Source of the DNA: Odobenus rosmarus divergens
Taxonomy: Eukaryota; Chordata; Mammalia; Carnivora; Odobenidae
Direction: 5' to 3'
Length of the DNA: 64,000 nucleotides
Assembly (NCBI RefSeq): GCF_000321225.1
Contig: NW_004450380.1
Span: 3,159,107 to 3,223,106, forward strand
Position numbers and translations under genes: made by a program. This document shows, piece after piece, positions 1 to 11,047 of this stretch (position 1 is the stretch's first letter; every line of letters starts with the position of its first letter). Under the pieces are notes generated by a model. That model had not been told where the DNA came from. It was given only the letters and a program-made list of their open reading frames with translations, and ran no database searches.

Positions 1-475
1 TAAATGTCGATCCATAGATGAATGGATAAAGAACATGTGATATGTGTACACAAACACACACACACACACACACACACACAGGAATATTACTTGGTCATTA
101 AAAGGATGAGATCTTGCCATTTGCAACAACATGGATGGACCTGGAGGGTATAATACTCAGTGAAATAATTCAGACAGAAAAAGACTAATGTTATATGATT
201 TCATTCATGTGTGGAATTTAAGAAACAAAACAAATGAACAAACAAAAAAGAAAGAAGAGACAAACAAAACCAGACTCTTAAATACAGAGAAGAAACAGCT
301 GGTGGTTGCCAGAGGGAAAGGGGGGGATGAGTGAAATAGATCATGGGGATGAAGAGTATACTTATCATGATGAGCATTGTGTAATGAATACAGAATTGTT
401 GAATCACTATGTTGTACACCTGAAACTAATCTAACATTGTATGTTAACTATACTTCAATTGAAAAAAGGATCAGA
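1..475 (+). mobile_element. L1 LINE 3' end (3' UTR), old copy
   Basis: The text follows the standard mammalian L1 3' end: a GGAATATTAC-type box near 81, ATGGATGGACCTGGAGGGTA at 131-150, a GTTGTACACCTGAAACTAAT box at 411-430, and an A-rich end. The 5' side leaves the window, so only the 3' part is visible. It carries no coding capacity here. A CA microsatellite (54-80) has expanded inside it. Confidence 0.85.
54..80. repeat. (CA)n microsatellite
   Basis: Thirteen uninterrupted CA units lie inside the L1 3' end. Length is likely to vary between individuals. Confidence 0.95.
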
Positions 476-578
476 GCTAAATGAGTCCAGTTTTTCTTCC
501 CAATGCTACTTAAGAGAAGGCTACTGAAAGATTTGTATTGTGAATTATGTGTGTTTTGGAAACTCAAATCGCGAGCAG

Positions 579-1168
579 TGATATTTTGTTTGTTTTGGTA
601 TTAAAATACAAAACAAAGATGAGGGGAGGGTGTGGGGGGATGGGTTAGCCCAGTGATGGGTATTAAGGAGGGTACGTTCTGCGTAGAGCACTGGGTTTTA
701 TGCACAAACAATGAATCATGGAACACTACATCAAAAACTACTGATGTAATGTATGGTGATTAACATAACAATAAAAAATTTTTTAAAAATACAAAACAAA
801 CAAAGTTAAAAGCCAGGTATAATAATGTTCTTTTTCAAATGTACTTAGAAATTATTTCATTTCATGCTAACTTGGAAAATACTGAAGTTTCAGTAATGTA
901 TTTTTACAGAAATAATTCTGCTTCTGAAAGCATAGGTAAAAATAGTGATGAAGACCAAACTTTTTGATATTTTGTTTGTTTTGGTATCAAAATACAAAAC
1001 AAAGAAAGTTAAAAGCCAGGTATAATAATGTTCTTTTTCAAATATACTTAGAAATTATTTCATTTCATGCTAACTTGGAGAATAGTGAAGCTTCAGTAAT
1101 ATACTTTTACAGAAATAATTCTGCTTCTGAAAGCATAGGTAAAAATAGTGATGAAGACCAAACTTTTT
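579..1168 (+). repeat. Tandem duplication of a ~203-bp unit, first unit split by an L1
   Basis: Unit 1 is 579-617 plus 801-964 and unit 2 is 965-1168. Both read GATATTTTGTTTGTTTTGGT, then AAGTTAAAAGCCAGGTATAA, then GAAAGCATAGGTAAAAATAG, with only a handful of substitutions. Unit 1 is interrupted by the L1 at 618-785. Unit 2 keeps the uninterrupted sequence, so the L1 came after the duplication or was absent from the copied unit. About 55 codons (KLKARYNN...KNSDEDQTF) stay open in both units, but I recognise no protein. Confidence 0.9.
618..785 (+). mobile_element. Caniform-type L1 3' end, short 5'-truncated insertion
   Basis: This is the typical carnivore L1 3' UTR: GGGTATTAAGGAGGGTACGT at 658-677, then CAATGAATCATGGAACACTA, and an AATAAAAAA tail. 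It is flanked by a 15-bp target-site duplication, AAAATACAAAACAAA, at 603-617 and 786-800. Only about 170 bp were inserted, so it is a dead, severely truncated copy. Confidence 0.92.
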
Positions 1169-2100
1169 CAGAGTTGTTTTTTTACAAAACAGAACAAATT
1201 TAATAAAAGCAGACAATCCTATTTTTCCACTAAAACAGCTTCCAAGGGAAATACGTATTTTAAAAATCAGGACTTAGAATTGCTTTCCACCTGTTAAACA
1301 GAATAAAACCCATCACCAGTCTGAAATATTATATAAACAAACAGCAAATTCTATTTAGGTGGCTACAAATGAGATAAATTAATAAAAAGTGTCACTTGGA
1401 GATAAAGTCAGTCTCAGTTAAGAAGAAACATTTAAAATACCGTTTTGCTCTTTAATGGTTTGTTGAGAGATGATACAGTAAGAGAACTTTCTGTTCACCA
1501 AGAAATCCAGAGCACAAAAAAGCACCAGGATAGTATTGTTCTGCTTTTGCTTAAAATAGTACAAAGAGTGACAGAAGAATGTCTCTGGCTCCTAGAAGTC
1601 TTTAAATTGGAAAGCCATAGCCTATCAGGTTATATTATAGTTTCCTATTTACATATTTGTTCCTCCCTAAGACCATGAGCTTCCTGTGAGCTGGAGTATC
1701 ACCTTGTTCATCCTGCGTCTTCACCTGTAAGGCCGTGATGCCAACACATCATCTCATCCGTGTACCTTTTCAGAAGAAGGTATGGGGAACAATAAACATG
1801 TCTGCTTAGAAAAGGCCATGTTATTCTGCTCTTCTTTGGACTGCCCACTCAAGAGGCCAAGATCCAGTCATCCTCTTAACACTCCCTGGAAACCTGTTTA
1901 GGAATCCACAGAAGCACAAGAAGCCATGTGACAGCATGGTGATGGTATTTCTTGGGGATGCTATGCAGTTCTTCCTGGCAGGACCTACAACTTGAACTTA
2001 TACCACTGCTAACCGAACTCCAATGTCAAGAGGAAGGAAAGGCACCAAGTTCAGATGGGCTCTGAGAAGGGACAGCTTCAAGAATTTAGACAGAGACACT
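1169..2100. other. Mostly unassigned sequence with a weak L2 3' end
   Basis: At about 1640-1730 the string CCATGAGCTTCCTGTGAGCTGG resembles the L2 3' UTR box 'actgtgagctcc'. The rest is unassigned. A 77-codon open frame (1445-1678) has no recognisable domain. Confidence 0.4.
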
Positions 2101-2646
2101 TGAGCTACCGGCCAAGATGGGAGTTAACAGGAACTGAATTTACCCTTCCATACAAAATAACCAAAAACCTGCCAAAATAGGCAAAAAACCCCAGCTTTTT
2201 GATACTTAACATCAGGAAACAAAAACCAATGATCACTGAGAGACGTGAACACAAAGACTCCCCCAGCTTACTGACCTAAGAGAGTTTCCAGACAGAGGTA
2301 CAGGAAGGAGGAAGCCAGGAGAAACCCCATGGATTTGCCAAGTTAAGGAGATGCTGCTGAGAGTACAGAGAGACCAAGAAGGTCAGAGTTCACAGATCAG
2401 AACAACAGGGAGGAAAGAACTGCTCTAAGACAAAACTGCAAAAATCTGCCAATGGTCCTAAGTACTTAAAACAGAGTGGTGATCGGAACACGCACAGGAG
2501 GACAGTAATCTAGCCTGAGGATAGAACCAACTGAAATGATCACAGGTAACAGTACCAGGTACCCAGACAAGACCAAAAGTATGGCCTGTTCCCATCAGCA
2601 AGAGTAGAAAAACTTCAGATTCACAGGGCACTGAACAGAAGACTCA

Positions 2647-2872
2647 GGGGTGCGGGGGTGGCACAGTCGGTTAAGCAACCAACTCTTGGTTTCAGTTCAG
2701 GTCATGATCTCAGGTTCCTGAGATCAAGCCCCACGTCAGGCTTTGAGCTCAGCATGCAGTCTGCTTAAGACTCTCTCTCCCTCTCCCTCTGCCCCCTCCC
2801 CACTGCGCTTACATACACTCTCTCTCTCCATCCCTTCCTCTAAAATAAATGAATAAATCTTGGGGGGGAAAA
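2647..2872 (+). mobile_element. CAN SINE (SINEC), older copy
   Basis: The head (GGTGCGGGGGTGGCACAGTC), the A/B-box-like tRNA part, the CT-rich stretch and an AAATAAATGAATAAATC tail are present. Imperfect flanking duplication: GAAGACTCAG upstream, GAATACTCAG downstream. Confidence 0.93.
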
Positions 2873-3387
2873 AAGAATACTCAGTCTTGCCTCAGTAGCT
2901 TACCCTAGACTAAACTTGCTTAAAAGCAAGACTCCCCTCAAATCACACTACTCCCAAGTAACTTAAGTATGTTCCAGAAAAAAAGCTCACTCATAATTTT
3001 AGAGAATACAAAAATATCCAGCATCCATGAAGGTAAAATAATAATGTCTAGCATTCCATCAAACATTATTAGGCAGAAATACAGCAGGAAAATATACTAT
3101 ATTATAAACAGACCCAGAACTGACAGAGATATTAGAATGAAAAGACAAGGACACAGAGAGTTATTATAATTGCATTCCATATGTCCCCCAAATTAAGTAG
3201 ATACATGTAAGGTGCAAAAAAGACCCAAACTTCTAAAGATGAAAACCACAATATCTAAGAAGAAAAAGGTACTGCATGGTATTCAGGGGAGGTAGGATGG
3301 TACAGAATGAAAGAGAACTGGAAACATAGCATGGAAAATATCCAAAATAAAACACACACAAAAACAATGCTTTAAAAAGGGAAAGAG

Positions 3388-3612
3388 AGGAACTTGGGTG
3401 GTGTAGTCGGTTAAGCATCAGACTTCTGGTTTCAGCCTCAGACTCCTGGTTTCAGCGTGGGTCATGATCCTAGGTCGTGAGATTGAGCCCCATGTCAGGT
3501 TCTCAGCTGGATATGGAGTCTACTTAAGATTCTCTCTTGCTCTCGCTCTGCCCCTCCTGCTTGTTCTCTCTCTCAAATAAATAAATAAATCTTTTAAAAA
3601 ATAATAAAAAAA
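3388..3612 (+). mobile_element. CAN SINE, first of a pair at one target site
   Basis: Head is AGGAACTTGGGTGGTGTAGTC, with a short internal repeat of 'agact(t/c)ctggtttcagc'. The tail is (AAATA)n. It is flanked by TTTAAAAAGGGAAAGAG at 3371-3387 and TTTAAAAGGGAAAGAG at 3613-3628. Confidence 0.93.
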
Positions 3613-3628
3613 TTTAAAAGGGAAAGAG

Positions 3629-3831
3629 TGGGGTGTCTGGGTGGCTCAGTCAGTTGAGCAGTTTACTCTTGATTTCGGTTCAGGTCATGATCTCAGGGTC
3701 CTGGGATAGAGTCCCATGTCGGGCTGTGCATTCAGCAGGGAGTCTGCCAGCGGATTCTCTCCCTATCCCTCTGCCCTTCCCCCTCCTCTCTCTCTCTCTC
3801 CCTCTCTGTGTCTCTCTCAAGTAAATGAATC
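3629..3831 (+). mobile_element. CAN SINE, second of a pair at the same target site
   Basis: Head GGGGTGTCTGGGTGGCTCAG. It is flanked by the shared duplicate at 3613-3628 and a third copy at 3832-3848 (TTTAAAAAGGGAAAGAG). Its body differs from its neighbour, so this is a second insertion rather than a copied SINE. Confidence 0.95.
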
Positions 3832-3899
3832 TTTAAAAAGGGAAAGAGCATCAGTGAGTTGTGGCCCCACTTCAAAGGGTGAATACACCTGCGGGGAAG

Positions 3900-6248
3900 G
3901 AGCACTACACTTCAGCACACTTTCGCTGGACAGTTGGTCCCACAGAGTGGATAGATACGTGCTCTGGAGTCGTACATGACAGCAGAGTAACTTTCCTGAT
4001 GAGATCGAACCTGTTATTTCTGTACAATTAGCGGGCATCAACTAACACCACCCACACAGGAGAGAATGGAAGGACCAGGTCAAGAGGGCATGGACGAGAT
4101 GAGCCACTAAGTGCCCTGAGTAAGAATGAACCACAGTCCTGTGTGTAGAGCACCTTGAAATGGGCACACACGCACACATGTGCACATGTGCATGCACAAA
4201 CTCTCTGCTAAGCACTAGGCCATGCCACCCACCCCCACCATTAGAATACAACTAACATTTCTCAATTTGTAAATCACACGGAGGCCATTTATTTCCCAGC
4301 TTATCTTGTAAAAGAGGGCTATAACAGAGAAATCAGTAGGTTAAATTTACCACAATGTAAAACAACACACACGATGGATTTAGAACAGAACTGCAGCTTT
4401 ATCCTCATTGGTTCCTTTGCAGAGAAAGACACATTATGACTTTAATATTCCTCTTTTCACTTGTAAAGCAGAGAAAAGCATTAGTTGCCTGTTAAGCACC
4501 GAACATTGATCTTTATCCTAAACACAGAATATATCGACATACCAGATTGGTTTTCAGAGAAGCCCTTAATTATGCTAATCTACTGTCCTGAATCATAAAG
4601 AAATATTGAATATTAATGAGAAACAGAATAGCTTTCATACATAGTAAATAAAATTAGTTAGCCAAGCCAATCAACATGATTTAAGTTATCCTTTACAGAA
4701 AAATAGTATTGCTTCAATTAATTAGGTAACACATTTTCAAAGGTCAGGAGCATGAAACCAATTGGCTTGCTTAAATTACATCCCTTTCAACAAATAGGAA
4801 AAAAAAAATGTACAAAGGCAATATTGTAAAAATAAAACAACAAATAAGTTAGACCGTTAACTCCAAAACTAAAATTTAGTCAAAAGGCATTAAGTTCCCT
4901 TTGTTTTAACAAGAAATGAAATGTTTTTCCTTAGAAACTCTAACTCCGATGGATAAACATATTACAAGAAACCACAAAAACCCACTGCCGCATCTGCTTT
5001 TCTATAAACACACAGGATATCTTCTGGAAAACAAGCCACATAGAAAGCTGAACTCCATTAAATAATCCACTCTACATTTGTTTGTCAGATCTCAGAAGAA
5101 CAACAAAATCCACAAAATATTATATCTATTTTGCAATATCTTGTATAACTAAGCCAAAACTGACAAGTAGAAATCCAAATCATGTAATTTTAATTTTTTT
5201 CTAATAATTTTTAGGTTTAAATAAATAAAAAATGCTAATTTCAGTTTTCATTTCCTTTTAGTATATTTATATTATTCAATCACTTCCGTTAGGACTAAGC
5301 AACCCGCATATTGACTTTTTTCAAATGGTTTCTCTACTGCCCTCTTCTGCCTAAACAAAACACAGGAAGCGGGTTCCCCAGATGTCAAAAATATCTCAAA
5401 GCCAGGCTAACAGGATGCAAAATCCAGACTGGCATGGAGACTTGATTATCTCGTTTTTTCTAAAAGAAGTTTTTCATTTTGCAACAGAAATCATTTCATG
5501 TGCATCCTGAAATCTAATCCCTATGTCAGGTTTTGCAAACCCAGCGATGACAAGGGAAGGCTCCCCCTTGCTCATGCTTACTCTGCTAAGTACGAAGCAA
5601 CTTAAGAATCCATTTTGTCATGCATGCAGCCAGTAATCTCACGTTTACGGTAAAAAAAAAAAATTACTACTTTAAAAATTTGGGTCCCTTTATTCCCCAA
5701 AACACAATGGAATAATATTATTTCTCATCACTGGTCAAATGCACATTTCTTGCCATGATGGGATTTCTCTCTGTTGGAATACATAAAGAGTTACAATGTC
5801 ATGACGACTGATTACCTATCCACCTCAGTATCATTGCAACATAGCACATAGGACATATATTCCTATGAGGCAAATAACAATAGCTACACAATGGTGATAA
5901 TGAACTGTTAAAGCAAAGGGACAAGAAAAACAGTGGTTCTAAAAATGCCCATATGTTATCAGTAACCAAGAATATAAACCCAAAGCACCATAAAATTTTT
6001 ACAAATAATTATTTTCTTTAGTAAAAGGCAGAAGAGTCATGCAATCTGAAGGGAAACCAGAGTATACAAATAATCATTTTCAAAATACAATAGAGAATAT
6101 ATTTAAGGAACAAAAAGTAGCTGAACACAACTCTGCCTTCTAGTTTATTGTCCCAAAATTCAAAAGTTAGAGAAAATTTTCACAATAAAAGAAGCAGAAG
6201 ACATCTTAAGTGCTACCCCAAAGGCCACTGAAAGGGCAAAAATTGTTT
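3900..6248. other. Long single-copy AT-rich stretch, no gene seen
   Basis: No SINE, LINE or coding exon was recognised. Several segments (for example 4560-4800, rich in ATTA/TTAAT motifs) look like candidate conserved non-coding sequence, but this is inference only. An alternating purine-pyrimidine run lies at 4164-4198. Confidence 0.5.
4164..4198. repeat. 35-nt perfectly alternating purine-pyrimidine tract
   Basis: GCACACACGCACACATGTGC continues to 4198 without breaking purine/pyrimidine alternation. It is a mix of CA/TG and CG/AT steps and is a textbook candidate for left-handed (Z) DNA. Confidence 0.85.
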
Positions 6249-6265
6249 TAAAAGCAGCCTAAGAG

Positions 6266-6382
6266 GGGCGCCTGGCTGGCTCAGTCAGAGGAACATGCGA
6301 CTCTTGATCTCAGGGTCATGAGTTCGAGCCCCATGTTGGGTGTAGAGAATACTTAAAGAAACAAACTTAAAAAAAAATTTTT
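6266..6382 (+). mobile_element. Short CAN SINE (no CT-rich stretch)
   Basis: Head GGGGCGCCTGGCTGGCTCAG; the body ends in 'gttgggtgtagagaatactt' and an A-rich tail, without the usual polypyrimidine section. Flanking duplicates TAAAAGCAGCCTAAGAG (6249-6265) and TTAAAGCAGCCTATGAG (6383-6399). Confidence 0.93.
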
Positions 6383-6399
6383 TTAAAGCAGCCTATGAG

Positions 6400-6968
6400 A
6401 TTTTCCCAAGTATAGAGTGTCCAACAAAACAAATAATTTCAGAAGATATAACTCAATTCCATCCTTCATCTCAAATCCCCCGAAGAAGCACAGAGGTACA
6501 TTAGACACCTGCATTAAGCCCACGGGGGAGTGATCCATGCTGGTCCATGTAGAATATGGCCCACCTCCACCCAATGATCAAATGACCCAGGCTAGAACTA
6601 TCACTTATGCCTACTCAGGAATGTCAGTGATGGGAAACATTAAAAAAACAAACAAACTGAGGAGTACCTATTTCTGTTCATTTCATGCCGGCTTTATTAC
6701 TGCCCTAACAAATCCCCTACTCTCAAATACCTATTCTCTCTTCTTCGTTATGAAGAGATCTTTGCCTTTTTAAAAAAATATATGTGTTAAGTATCAGCAT
6801 CATGTGAAACTGAAAAGGAGCTTTATTTAAAGGTATAAGGCACGGCCCCTGTTTGGCTTTTCTACCTTCTTCCTTCTTCCTCAGTGGAGGTATGAGAGCT
6901 GATGCTCTGTAGCCGTTTTCAACCACGCGGGACCTTAAAGGTGAAAGCCAGGTGCAGCACAGCCAGAA
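6400..6968. other. Unassigned single-copy sequence
   Basis: No repeat or exon was recognised. Short open frames on both strands (up to 78 codons) have no recognisable motif. Confidence 0.4.
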
Positions 6969-7172
6969 GATTTTATTTATTTATTTTAGGGAGAAAGAGA
7001 GAGGGCGGAGGGGGGCAGAGGCAGAGGGTGAGGGAGAGAGAGAATCTTAAGCAGGCTCCACACTGAGCGCAGAGCCCAACACGGGGCTCGATCTCACGGC
7101 CCTGGGATCATGACGTCACTAAGCCAAAGTCAAGAGTAGGACTCTCAATTGACTGAGCCACCCAGGCACCCC
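6969..7172 (-). mobile_element. CAN SINE
   Basis: Reverse orientation: ATTTATTTATTTTAGGGAGA tail side, purine-rich middle, and the head complement TGACTGAGCCACCCAGGCAC. It lies head-to-head with the SINE at 7208. Confidence 0.95.
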
Positions 7173-7207
7173 TAACATCTGAGGACTTTTTAAAGCTGCT
7201 ATTCTAG

Positions 7208-7345
7208 GGGGCGCCAAGGTAGCTCAGTTGGTTAAATGTCTGACTCAGCCTGGGCCTTAATCTCAGGGTCAGGAGTTCAGGCCCCCACACTGGGCTCTAT
7301 GAGTGTGGAGCCTACTTAAAAAAATAAATAAATAAATAAATAAAA
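7208..7345 (+). mobile_element. Short CAN SINE with exact 17-bp TSD
   Basis: Head GGGGGCGCCAAGGTAGCTCAG; it lacks the CT-rich section and ends in (AAAT)n. Exact target-site duplication TAAAGCTGCTATTCTAG at 7191-7207 and 7346-7362. Confidence 0.95.
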
Positions 7346-7489
7346 TAAAGCTGCTATTCTAGCCCCAGAATCCTCATCTCCAGACTTCTTCACAGGAGCC
7401 TATAAAGTCCTGGATGTACACCACTATAGTTGGGTCTCTCTTCCTTGCAGCCAAATATTAGTTCTAACTAGTGCATTAGTCTTGAATGA

Positions 7490-7970
7490 CTCTCCATCAG
7501 CCATCAGATGTCCCAACCCTGCTGCCTTTCCAGCTTCACTTCCTGTCACACTACACCACCTGTCCTAAGAACGCTCTTCCCTATCCTGCCCTAAATGTTC
7601 ACAGATCAGGTTCCTCTGCCTGAAACCAGACCTCAACCCACCCACCACTGGCTTATGAAATTCCCAGCCTCCTGTCCTAAACTCAACAGTCATTCCTGTG
7701 TGGTCTTTGCTGGCCTTCCCTCTCCTACCCCAAGGGAGGGTCCCCTGTGTTGCCTCTCATCTCTCCCTCCACCAACATCCCATTCTACTTGTTGGATTTT
7801 AATCATCTGTGTGTGTGTCTGACTCCCACAGTCCCTGTGCTTGAAAGCAGGAAGTATGCCATGTTCGTCTCTGCTTCCTTAGTATTTGGTATAGAGCCTG
7901 ACTCATGGCCTTGACAAGACGGCCAATATTTTTATTTTTGTAAATAAATGATGGGTCACAGGCCAGCCAA
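7490..7970 (+). mobile_element. L2 LINE 3' region
   Basis: An ancient L2-like string: cysteine/proline-rich 'ccttccct' segments, then CAGTCCCTGTGCTTGAAAGC and 'tagtatttggtatagagcctgactcatgg', which parallels the L2 3' UTR box order. Diverged, non-coding. A 75-codon open frame inside it (7595-7822) is incidental. Confidence 0.7.
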
Positions 7971-7999
7971 GCTTGAATGTGATTTGTTCTGTGAAATCA

Positions 8000-8235
8000 T
8001 TATGCTTAACCCAACCTCTCCCTCCTGTGTGCCTCCAGAACACTCTGTACATACCACTGAATAATGTACTGGGGCTAGCTATCTACACACTTGCGTCTTC
8101 TGCTTGACAGTGAGATCCAGACGGGCAGGGACCATGTATTATAAAAGCTGGTATCCCAACCCCGAGCGCTGAGCCTGACTCACAATACCTGCTCAATAAA
8201 TATTTACTCGGTGTTGACAAAAAAAATGACTAAAT
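8000..8235 (+). mobile_element. L2 LINE 3' end
   Basis: Ends with AATACCTGCTCAATAAATAT and TTTACTCGGTGTTGAC, the standard L2 terminus, preceded by 'gacagtgagatccagacgggcaggga'. It lies directly after another L2 fragment. Confidence 0.8.
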
Positions 8236-9130
8236 GAAGAAGGGTTTTCTTTGATCTCACGTTCATTGCACATTGCTACAGTAGGGATACAAAATGAGTA
8301 AGATATAGTCCTTGCTTTGAGAAGGCTAGGCATAATAATAACCAGAAAGTATGATTACACCTTTTAAGACAGAGCATCATGTTGTATCTGCGATTTTTAG
8401 CCTGTTTTATGTACTAGTCTTTAAACATTTTGTAATACTGAAGGCAAAACAAAAGTAACCTTTACTACGGTGTAATCCTAATACATATTTCTTGTTCCGT
8501 AAGTATTTAAAAAACCTACCTAGTAAATGTGTAGCAACAAAGAACCACTTGGAAACTATTCTTTAGGTTGCAAATTGAGTCAGAAAATGGCTAACTGCCT
8601 TTCTTCCCTCAAGTTTGTTTCACTTGACTTTCCAGCATTCGGGTGAATTTTGAAACTCCACCAAGGACATCGCTTTTTCAAATTATTCTTCACTTTAATT
8701 ATAATCTTTTAAATATGAAACAGCACAAAATTCCTCAAAATATGCCTGTTAAAATAAACAGAGGTCAATTTGAGATACTTTTCATCTAGATATATTTTTT
8801 GGCCTAAATATTTAATTTTCAGTTTATTCCCAGGCAAGTAACAAAGTTGATTATTTTTCTTTCCTGTCCTAAAATTAATAGCAGCTAATGCCAGACTCTT
8901 TTAATGAAGAATAAAGACTTGCCCTACAGGGCGGTAACTACAAAAAGTAGGAAGAATGTACTATTCTGGAACCTAGCCCTAAAATGAGTAATCCGTGATC
9001 TCATTCTGGGATAAAAAACATAATGTTAATGACAGCATCTGGGGACACCACCAATGACAGTATCACAACACAACAAGAATTTTACTAAAGGATATCTAAT
9101 CAAACAAAATATCATGAGCTAATTAAAATA
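8236..9130. other. Unassigned AT-rich sequence; weak reverse L2/MIR trace at 8280-8370
   Basis: GGGATACAAAATGAGTAAGA followed by 'tagtccttgctttgagaagg' resembles the reverse-complement L2 3' region but is very diverged. The rest holds nothing I recognise. Confidence 0.35.
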
Positions 9131-9144
9131 TCCCATGCTCAGAG

Positions 9145-9330
9145 CGCCTGGGTGGCTCGGTCAGTTGAGCTGAAGACACTTGATTTTGGCTCAGGTCAGG
9201 ATCTCAGGGTCGTGGGATTGAGCCCCGTGTCTGTCTCCCAGTGCAGCACAGAGTCCACTTGTCTCTTTCCCTCTGCCCCTCCCACAACCCAGTTGGGTGC
9301 ACAACTCTCTCTCAAATCTTAAAAAAAATT
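9145..9330 (+). mobile_element. CAN SINE
   Basis: Head GCGCCTGGGTGGCTCGGTCA; the CT part is shortened and the tail is a simple A run. Flanking duplicates TCCCATGCTCAGAG (9131-9144) and TTCCATGCTTAGAG (9331-9344). Confidence 0.94.
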
Positions 9331-9344
9331 TTCCATGCTTAGAG

Positions 9345-10719
9345 TAAAACTCTAGCTCACACATACCTGATCCTCTTTTGTAGTAACCTACACCGCCTAC
9401 ACTGTAGATATTTAAATATCTACAGTGATATTCAAAAATATTTACATTTTCAAGGGAAAAATCCCTTTTCATTTTTTCAAATTTGAAAAATAAACATACT
9501 TTATAGAATGTCTGAAAAGGAAAGACTGATCCTCTAGGAAGAAAGAATAAAAAAAGGGAATTCCCAATGTTTTCCTGAGTCAAGTAGACACAGTATCAAG
9601 AATATATACCAGTCGTAACCACACACATTTACATATTCTTACAAAAGTGTATTCATACATGATGGTATTAAGAATTTTGAAAACAATTCCTTGCTGCTAA
9701 ATGACAAATGTTAAGCTGCAAACATCTGTCATGTATTTCAAAAATAATACCCTATATATTAATCCTATTACGTGTTAATGAAATACCCCCAGTTGCCAAG
9801 TAATTTTCAAGAATGTACCAACTCATTAAAGAAAACAATCACATACTTGACTAAGGGACACGTATCATTTAACTCATAGCTGAATCTTTTCATTGAACTC
9901 TAGGTGGTCATCGTGACAAGCCCAAGTTTATGACATAGCTGGAGCTCAGTACCCAAATGCAAGATGGCAGCATGTGTAGTGACAGGGACAAACCCAGCTG
10001 ATGCCCTAAACAAGGAAACCAAGCAAACGTGCCCCTGCTATCCAGGGCTCTTTTCAGACCTGTACTAAAACACACAATGCAAAGTACAGCAGTTATTAAC
10101 TTCAGGCAAATCCTGTGGTTCCCAGAGGAGGCATAATTTAAATCTACAGATCATGGAATTAATTCACAAGAAGTTTCTGTCATGAGAAAACACACTCTGA
10201 GTTTTTTGGCTTTCATTCTGATTTTCAGGGAGCATGAGATCTAGAATATTCAGTGAAGGGCAGTTAAAGAGAAAGATTAAAGGGGAAATCAGAGACTGTT
10301 CTTTATAGTGAATTCTCTTCCTTTCCTACCCTGTTCTCTCACCAAATACTGAATAGCTTTAGTCAACTATGGAGCTCAAAACCACAAAAATCCAGAATTT
10401 TGAGGAGCCAGAACAACTGTCAGATGATAAGGGGAGCTGAGCATGTTCAGAGCCATCCAGGATTAAAGAAAACTTTATGGTACAAGCACTGGAGGGCCAA
10501 AGAGAAGAAGAGCCCCTCCATGCAACAGCCTAAGTCATCCTGTGTTGTAAACGATGCATGTCCTAACGGTGGCAGTCCTTGGTTTGCATCTTTAGATTTT
10601 TGTCCCTAATAAAAATGAAGCTACTGACATTGTATTGTATACTTTTATTGGTTTACATAGGTAGTATATTAAGTCCAAAAGACCTCATAAAACCATCACA
10701 CAAAAATGCATGCTGTCTT
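9345..10719. other. Single-copy sequence, no gene seen
   Basis: No repeat family or exon was recognised apart from the palindrome at 9400-9427. A 130-codon reverse open frame (9191-9583) begins in unique sequence and ends inside the SINE; it has no domain I can name. Confidence 0.45.
9400..9427. repeat. Perfect 28-bp palindrome
   Basis: CACTGTAGATATTT is followed immediately by its exact reverse complement AAATATCTACAGTG, with no spacer. The next flanking bases (A on both sides) do not pair, so the symmetry stops there. Confidence 0.97.
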
Positions 10720-10813
10720 GGGGCACCTGGCTAGCTCAGTGGCATTTGACTCTTGATCTTGGGGTCATGAGTTCAAGTCCCATGTTGGGTATAGAGATTA
10801 CTTGAAAAAAAAA
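10720..10813 (+). mobile_element. Short CAN SINE
   Basis: GGGGCACCTGGCTAGCTCAG head, then 'gttgggtatagagattactt' and an A tail; no CT-rich section. Confidence 0.92.
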
Positions 10814-10820
10814 GCTGTTT

Positions 10821-11012
10821 TTTAGAAGATTTCATTTATTTATTTTAGAGAGAGAAAGAGAGCACAAGCAGCGGGGAGAGGGGGCAGGGAGTAGAGAGAG
10901 GGACAAACAGCACAGAGGACTAGGTGGTACTCAATCCAAGGACCTTGAAATCATGACCTGAGCTGAAACCAAGAGTCAGAGGCTTAACCGACTGAGCCAC
11001 CCAGGCATCCCC
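10821..11012 (-). mobile_element. CAN SINE
   Basis: Reverse copy: ATTTATTTATTTTAGAGAGA side first, head complement CCGACTGAGCCACCCAGGCA last. It faces the SINEs on either side, forming an inverted arrangement. Confidence 0.95.
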
Positions 11013-11047
11013 ACCTCGAAAAAAACCCTTTAAAAATCCATTCTGTC

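Larger units (their letters stand above)
2101..3900 (+). mobile_element. L1 LINE 5' region (5' UTR / upstream of ORF1), interrupted by three SINEs
   Basis: It starts with GGCCAAGATGGGAG, like an L1 5' end. From about 3000 it follows the old L1 upstream region: 'aatgtctagcattccatcaa', 'cagacccagaactgacagag', 'agagttattataattgcattccatatgt'. After the third SINE, GCATCAGTGAGTTGTGGCC continues the same L1 text. SINEs occupy 2647-2872, 3388-3612 and 3629-3831. No intact ORF1 follows. Confidence 0.8.
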
